DNA of 44,274 nt, from NCBI GenBank assembly GCA_052168315.1, contig JBQLZO010000081.1, positions 1-44,274 of the forward strand. The letters are read 5' to 3'. This document shows, piece by piece, positions 41,675-44,274 of this stretch. Source of the DNA: JBQLZO01 sp052168315. Its GTDB lineage: Bacteria; Planctomycetota; Phycisphaerae; Phycisphaerales; UBA1924. The position numbers and the translations under genes are program-made. The notes beneath the pieces were generated by a model. It was given only the letters and a program-made list of their open reading frames with translations. It did not search any database and had not been told where the DNA came from. Every line of letters begins with the position of its first letter. The stretch's first letter is position 1.

Positions 41675-42706
41675 ATGGCACGCACGAATCTCATGAACGC
41701 CGGCGCGGCGCTGCTGCTTGCCGGATGCACGCTGGTTCCCGCCTCGAGCGCGCTGGGCGCCTGCCCGGGCGATCTGAACTTAGATGGGGCGACGGACAGC
41801 GATGACTTGAGCCAGATGCTCAGCTTCTTCGGTCAGGGCGCGGGCGGTGATCTGGATGGGGATGGCGACACCGACTCGGACGACCTCGGGATCCTGCTCG
41901 GTGATTTCGGTTGCCAGACGGGGATCGTGCTCCCGCAGAGCGCATGCATCATTCTGATCGGGGCGCGGGATGCGGCGGGGCGTCCGCTGGGCGCGCCCGG
42001 GCCGAACGGGGCGCTGGAGCTGGATCCGTTCGTGGCGTTCTCGGTGCTGTGCGATGCGGCGCCGGACTGCCCGTGCGCGGGCCCGGTGGTGCTGGGCGGG
42101 GGTGTGCAGACGACGACCTATCCGGTGAACGGGACGAACCTGGGCGAGGTCAGCGATGCGATCTTCGGCGATGGGGGTGCCGGGCCGATGATCGACGGGA
42201 CGCGGTACGCGGGGAGCGCGCAGCTGTCTGCGAGCTTCAAGACGGGTCCGTGGCAGATCGTGGATGGGAAGATCTGCTATTCGATCTCGGAGGTGAGTTG
42301 GACGACGACGATCCTGCTTCCGGACTGGGCGAACCAGCCGGAGGACCTGCCGGCGGACCAGAAGGAGGAGTGGGATCGGTTCCTCGGGGCGCTGACGCAG
42401 CACGAGCAGGGGCACGCGAACATCAACAACCAGCACATGGGCGCGGTGCGGGCGCAGCTGGTGGGTGCGCAGGTGTGCATCGAGATCCCGGAGGGGGTGG
42501 ACCTGACGGATGGTCTTTCGGATGAGGAGCGCGAGCTGATCGGCGATGCGGTGGAGGCTTCGGCGAACCAGCGGTTCTCCGATGCGATCAACGCGACGAA
42601 CCTGGATCAGGACCAGACGAACTACGACGACCCGCCCGGCGCTGACAATCCGACGGGGACGGACCACGGGCGGACGCAGGGCGCGACGCTCAACACGAAT
42701 CCGTGA
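41675..42706 (+). CDS. secreted DUF922-type zinc protease-like protein with N-terminal EF-hand repeats
   Basis: The product has 343 residues; AAGGAG lies eight bases before the ATG. A signal peptide ends near SSALGA. Two EF-hand loops follow immediately (DLNLDGATDSDDL and DLDGDGDTDSDDL), like a dockerin but N-terminal. The rest resembles DUF922 secreted proteases: Y-x-I-SEVSWTTTILLPDW and then EEWDRFLGALTQHEQGHANINN with the HExxH-type HEQGH near residue 243. Zinc binding by the two His and proteolysis are expected for the family, not shown. The Asn/Asp/Thr-rich tail is probably disordered. A terminator follows. Confidence 0.82.
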   Translation: MARTNLMNAGAALLLAGCTLVPASSALGACPGDLNLDGATDSDDLSQMLSFFGQGAGGDLDGDGDTDSDDLGILLGDFGCQTGIVLPQSACIILIGARDAAGRPLGAPGPNGALELDPFVAFSVLCDAAPDCPCAGPVVLGGGVQTTTYPVNGTNLGEVSDAIFGDGGAGPMIDGTRYAGSAQLSASFKTGPWQIVDGKICYSISEVSWTTTILLPDWANQPEDLPADQKEEWDRFLGALTQHEQGHANINNQHMGAVRAQLVGAQVCIEIPEGVDLTDGLSDEERELIGDAVEASANQRFSDAINATNLDQDQTNYDDPPGADNPTGTDHGRTQGATLNTNP

Positions 42707-42766
42707 GGTGGCCCGGGGGCGAGGCGGGGCGGCCAGGGCGTTGATCGCGGGTGATGATTCCGGATG

Positions 42767-42805
42767 GCCCGCGCCTGCGGAAGCGGCGCGGGCTATTTCG
42801 ATTTT
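42767..42805 (+). terminator. intrinsic terminator after the DUF922-type gene
   Basis: GCCCGCGCC (42767-42775) and GGCGCGGGC (42785-42793) form a perfect 9-bp stem with a 9-base loop, followed by TATTTCGATTTT. It runs into the stop codon of the convergent DUF4112 gene. Confidence 0.7.
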
Positions 42806-43215
42806 GCCGTGGGCGGTGGTGATGGAGCGGGGTGTGCGTGGCGTTGGACGGCGGCGCGGAGGAGGCGTGCGTTTCGGGTGTTGGCCTTGTAGATGGCGTC
42901 GGGGAGGAAACCGATGAGCGGGACGAGCCCGGCGAGCCAGTCGATGCCAATGTTGATGAGCATGCGGATGATGATGGATCGCGGGAGTCGGAGGGCGATG
43001 GCCTGGACGATGAAGTATGCGGAGATGGCTGCGGAGGCGGTGTCGCCGAGGACGGGGATGAGACTGATGATGGGATCGAGGCCGAAGCGGAATCGTGTTC
43101 CGGGGATGGTGAATCGGTTGTCGAGGAGATGGGCGAGCGCATCGAGGCGCGCGACGGTCTGCTCGGCGGTGCGTGGGGAGATGGTGTGGTCTTCGGCGGT
43201 TGCTGCGTGCGGCAT
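42793..43215 (-). CDS. DUF4112 membrane protein
   Basis: The product has 140 residues. Family pattern: LDALAHLLDNRFTIPGTRFRFGLDPIISLIPVLGD (quoted in meaning as LLDNRF-x-IPGT, FGLDPIISLIPVLGD), two membrane helices, MLINIGIDWLAG, LVPLIGFLPDAIYKANTRN and ARLLR. The second GD of the family reads GF here. The C-terminus is Pro/Ala/Lys-rich. It is the last of three minus-strand small membrane protein genes. Function of DUF4112 is unknown. Confidence 0.9.
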   Translation of the reverse strand: MPHAATAEDHTISPRTAEQTVARLDALAHLLDNRFTIPGTRFRFGLDPIISLIPVLGDTASAAISAYFIVQAIALRLPRSIIIRMLINIGIDWLAGLVPLIGFLPDAIYKANTRNARLLRAAVQRHAHPAPSPPPTAKSK

Positions 43216-43277
43216 GTTCGCGGTGGGGCGTGCGGGGGGTGTGGTGCGTCGGGGTGGGATGCGGGCGGGGGCGGGGG

Positions 43278-43436
43278 TCAGTTCTTGGAGATGACCCAGA
43301 TGGCGTGGACGAGTCCTGGGATGTAGCCGAGGAGCGTGAGGAGGATGTTGAGCCAGAAGTGCGCGCCGATGCCGACTTTGAGGAAGACGCCGAGGGGCGG
43401 GATGATGACCGAGAGGATGATGCGGAGGAGTTCCAT
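43278..43436 (-). CDS. Pmp3/YqaE-family small membrane protein (UPF0057)
   Basis: A 52-residue protein too short for many gene callers. It reads MELLRIILSVIIPPLGVFLK, then VGIGAHFWLNILLTLLGYIPG and LVHAIWVISKN: two membrane helices with the PPLGV and LLTLLGYIPGxxHA signatures of Pmp3. In fungi, plants and bacteria such proteins are linked to salt, cold and membrane-potential stress. The start has only a weak ribosome site. It sits 62 bases before the DUF4112 gene. Confidence 0.93.
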   Translation of the reverse strand: MELLRIILSVIIPPLGVFLKVGIGAHFWLNILLTLLGYIPGLVHAIWVISKN

Positions 43437-43572
43437 GCGGTGATTGTGTCCGTTCAGGGTTGGGTGATGGTGGTGAGCGCGCGAGGGCGTGGGGCGATGT
43501 GGGCCCTCAGGTCATTGGGGAATGGGTTGTGCGGATTGCGTGGCGGGTTGGCGAGTGAGCGTTGAGATTGAA

Positions 43573-43749
43573 TCAGGCGGGTGGCGCTCCGCCGCGGAGG
43601 GCTCGGGCGATGAGGCTGATGATGAAGAGGACGATGAAGACGAAGAAGAGGATTTTGGCGATGGAGGTTGCGGCGCCGGCGATGCCGCCGAAGCCGAGGA
43701 TGGCCGCGATGATCGCGATAATGAGGAATGTGAGAGCCCAGCCGAGCAT
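43573..43749 (-). CDS. DUF1328 (YtjA-type) small membrane protein
   Basis: A 58-residue protein starting at the ATG at 43749, which has AAAGGA six bases upstream. The open frame extends much further but without coding character. MLGWALTFLIIAIIAAILGF, GGIAGAATSIAKILFFVFIV and LFIISLIARALRGG give the two helices and FGGIAG motif of DUF1328. These proteins appear in stress-induced envelope sets, consistent with the Pmp3 and DUF4112 genes downstream. Confidence 0.93.
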   Translation of the reverse strand: MLGWALTFLIIAIIAAILGFGGIAGAATSIAKILFFVFIVLFIISLIARALRGGAPPA

Positions 43750-43997
43750 GTGGAGTCCTTTCTGTGGAATCCTGTGGCGTTTGGACTGCGCGTTTGTCTT
43801 TTGGACAATTCCGGCGTCCGTTTGGGGCAAGGGAGAGCCTAGGGGAATGGAAGTCATGGGACAAGGTGTGCGTGGAACGGAAGTTGGGCGCAGGGAGACA
43901 CCGCGCATGACGCAGAAGTGAGGCATCAGGCGGTGGAAGATGGGATCAGGGATCACTGAGAAGACGAGGCATCAAGCATCAGGCATCGGGCACCAGT

Positions 43998-44069
43998 GGG
44001 GGAGGGTGGTTGGGGGTGTGGTGGTTTGTTGGGTGGGATTGGTGGGTTGGGGGTTTGGGGGTTGGGGGG
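43998..44069 (+). repeat. G-quadruplex-prone tract
   Basis: Nine runs of three or more G (43998-44002, 44004, 44012-44016, 44031, 44035, 44044, 44049-44053, 44057-44061, 44064-44069) occur within 72 bases with one- to fourteen-base loops, the last four separated by only two or three bases. Several quadruplex folds are possible. Confidence 0.75.
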
Positions 44070-44194
44070 TGACAGGAACGGTGGGAAGTTTGAAAGGGCT
44101 GGCCAGCCCGGTTTGTGCCGTTGGGGAGGGTGGCTCTTGCCCTTTGCTGGGGTGTCGTCCCAGCGGTCGCCGTGGTGTGGCGGGCGGTTGCGGT

Positions 44195-44216
44195 TGGCGA
44201 GTGCGCGCACTTGCCA
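44195..44216. promoter_or_regulatory. 22-bp near-perfect palindrome, possible operator
   Basis: TGGCG-AGTGCGCGCACT-TGCCA reads the same on both strands except for one position per arm. No gene is seen within the remaining 58 bases, so its target, if any, is outside the window. Confidence 0.35.
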
Positions 44217-44274
44217 CCCACACATGACCCGGACGCAGAGCGCGGTTGCGGATCAGGATGTGTCGCGCCGGTTG

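Larger units (their letters stand above)
43750..44274. other. G-rich non-coding end of the window
   Basis: No supported gene. Contains short GCATCA direct repeats (43922 and 43969-43989), a guanine-run tract, a GGGCTGGCCAGCCC palindrome (44096-44109) and a longer palindrome at 44195-44216. Confidence 0.55.

Noticed and set aside
43940..44227. 95-codon plus frame in the G-rich end
   Set aside because: The Gly/Val/Trp runs simply translate the G-run tract; no ribosome site.

Overview
The window is high-GC DNA, most probably from a planctomycete of the Phycisphaerae type. The evidence is a PEP-CTERM-like tail (VPGAGAM..AAARRRRR), several secreted proteins with dockerin-type EF-hand repeats, very large Asp/Asn-rich secreted proteins, multi-gene pilin-like clusters and a Pmp3/DUF1328/DUF4112 set. 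No rRNA, tRNA, CRISPR array, IS element or phage gene was recognised.

Layout. (1) Bases 1-8720, minus strand: a tightly coupled type II secretion operon that starts with a secreted dockerin protein and continues gspH, gspG, gspE, gspF, gspD, a gspI-like gene and a gspJ-like gene cut by the window edge. (2) 9134-13222, minus: one 1362-residue secreted Asp/Asn-rich protein followed by two hairpins, one of them a good terminator. (3) 14434-21445, plus: pilT, a pilC/gspF-like platform gene, a PilV-like prepilin, a very long PilX/GspK-like protein and a PilW-like prepilin. The large exported protein therefore sits between two pilin-like machines. (4) 21577-23450, plus: thiG and a type I methionine aminopeptidase gene. 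(5) 23682-27395, plus: four tandem, ATGA-coupled paralogues of unknown function (three membrane segments plus a conserved C-terminal domain). (6) 27524-28637, minus: a lower-GC pair of unknown genes, one a two-TM GAF-like protein. (7) 28649-30870, minus: queG and a TIM-barrel sugar phosphate isomerase-like gene. (8) 31112-32318, plus: a UPF0173 metal hydrolase and a DUF3467 protein. (9) 32349-34928, minus: an arsR-acr3-arsM arsenic operon with a clear promoter and an operator-like palindrome over the start codon. (10) 35007-38539: a PEP-CTERM-like protein, a beta-lactamase-fold protein lacking its catalytic residues, and a LuxR-type regulator. (11) 38540-39531: about 1 kb without a convincing gene. 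(12) 39532-42706, plus: a GT1 glycosyltransferase, a two-TM unknown and a dockerin plus DUF922 protease-like protein. (13) 42793-43749, minus: DUF4112, Pmp3 and DUF1328 small membrane proteins. The remainder to 44274 is G-rich non-coding sequence.

The large-scale signal I find most interesting is compositional. The plus strand is C-rich over most of the window up to about 39.3 kb and clearly G-rich after about 39.5 kb, in genes of both orientations and in spacers. The flip coincides with the 1-kb non-coding stretch. A C-to-G switch in this direction is what a replication origin (or an inversion breakpoint) would give. The other prominent candidate for something undescribed is the four-paralogue membrane cassette at 23.7-27.4 kb.
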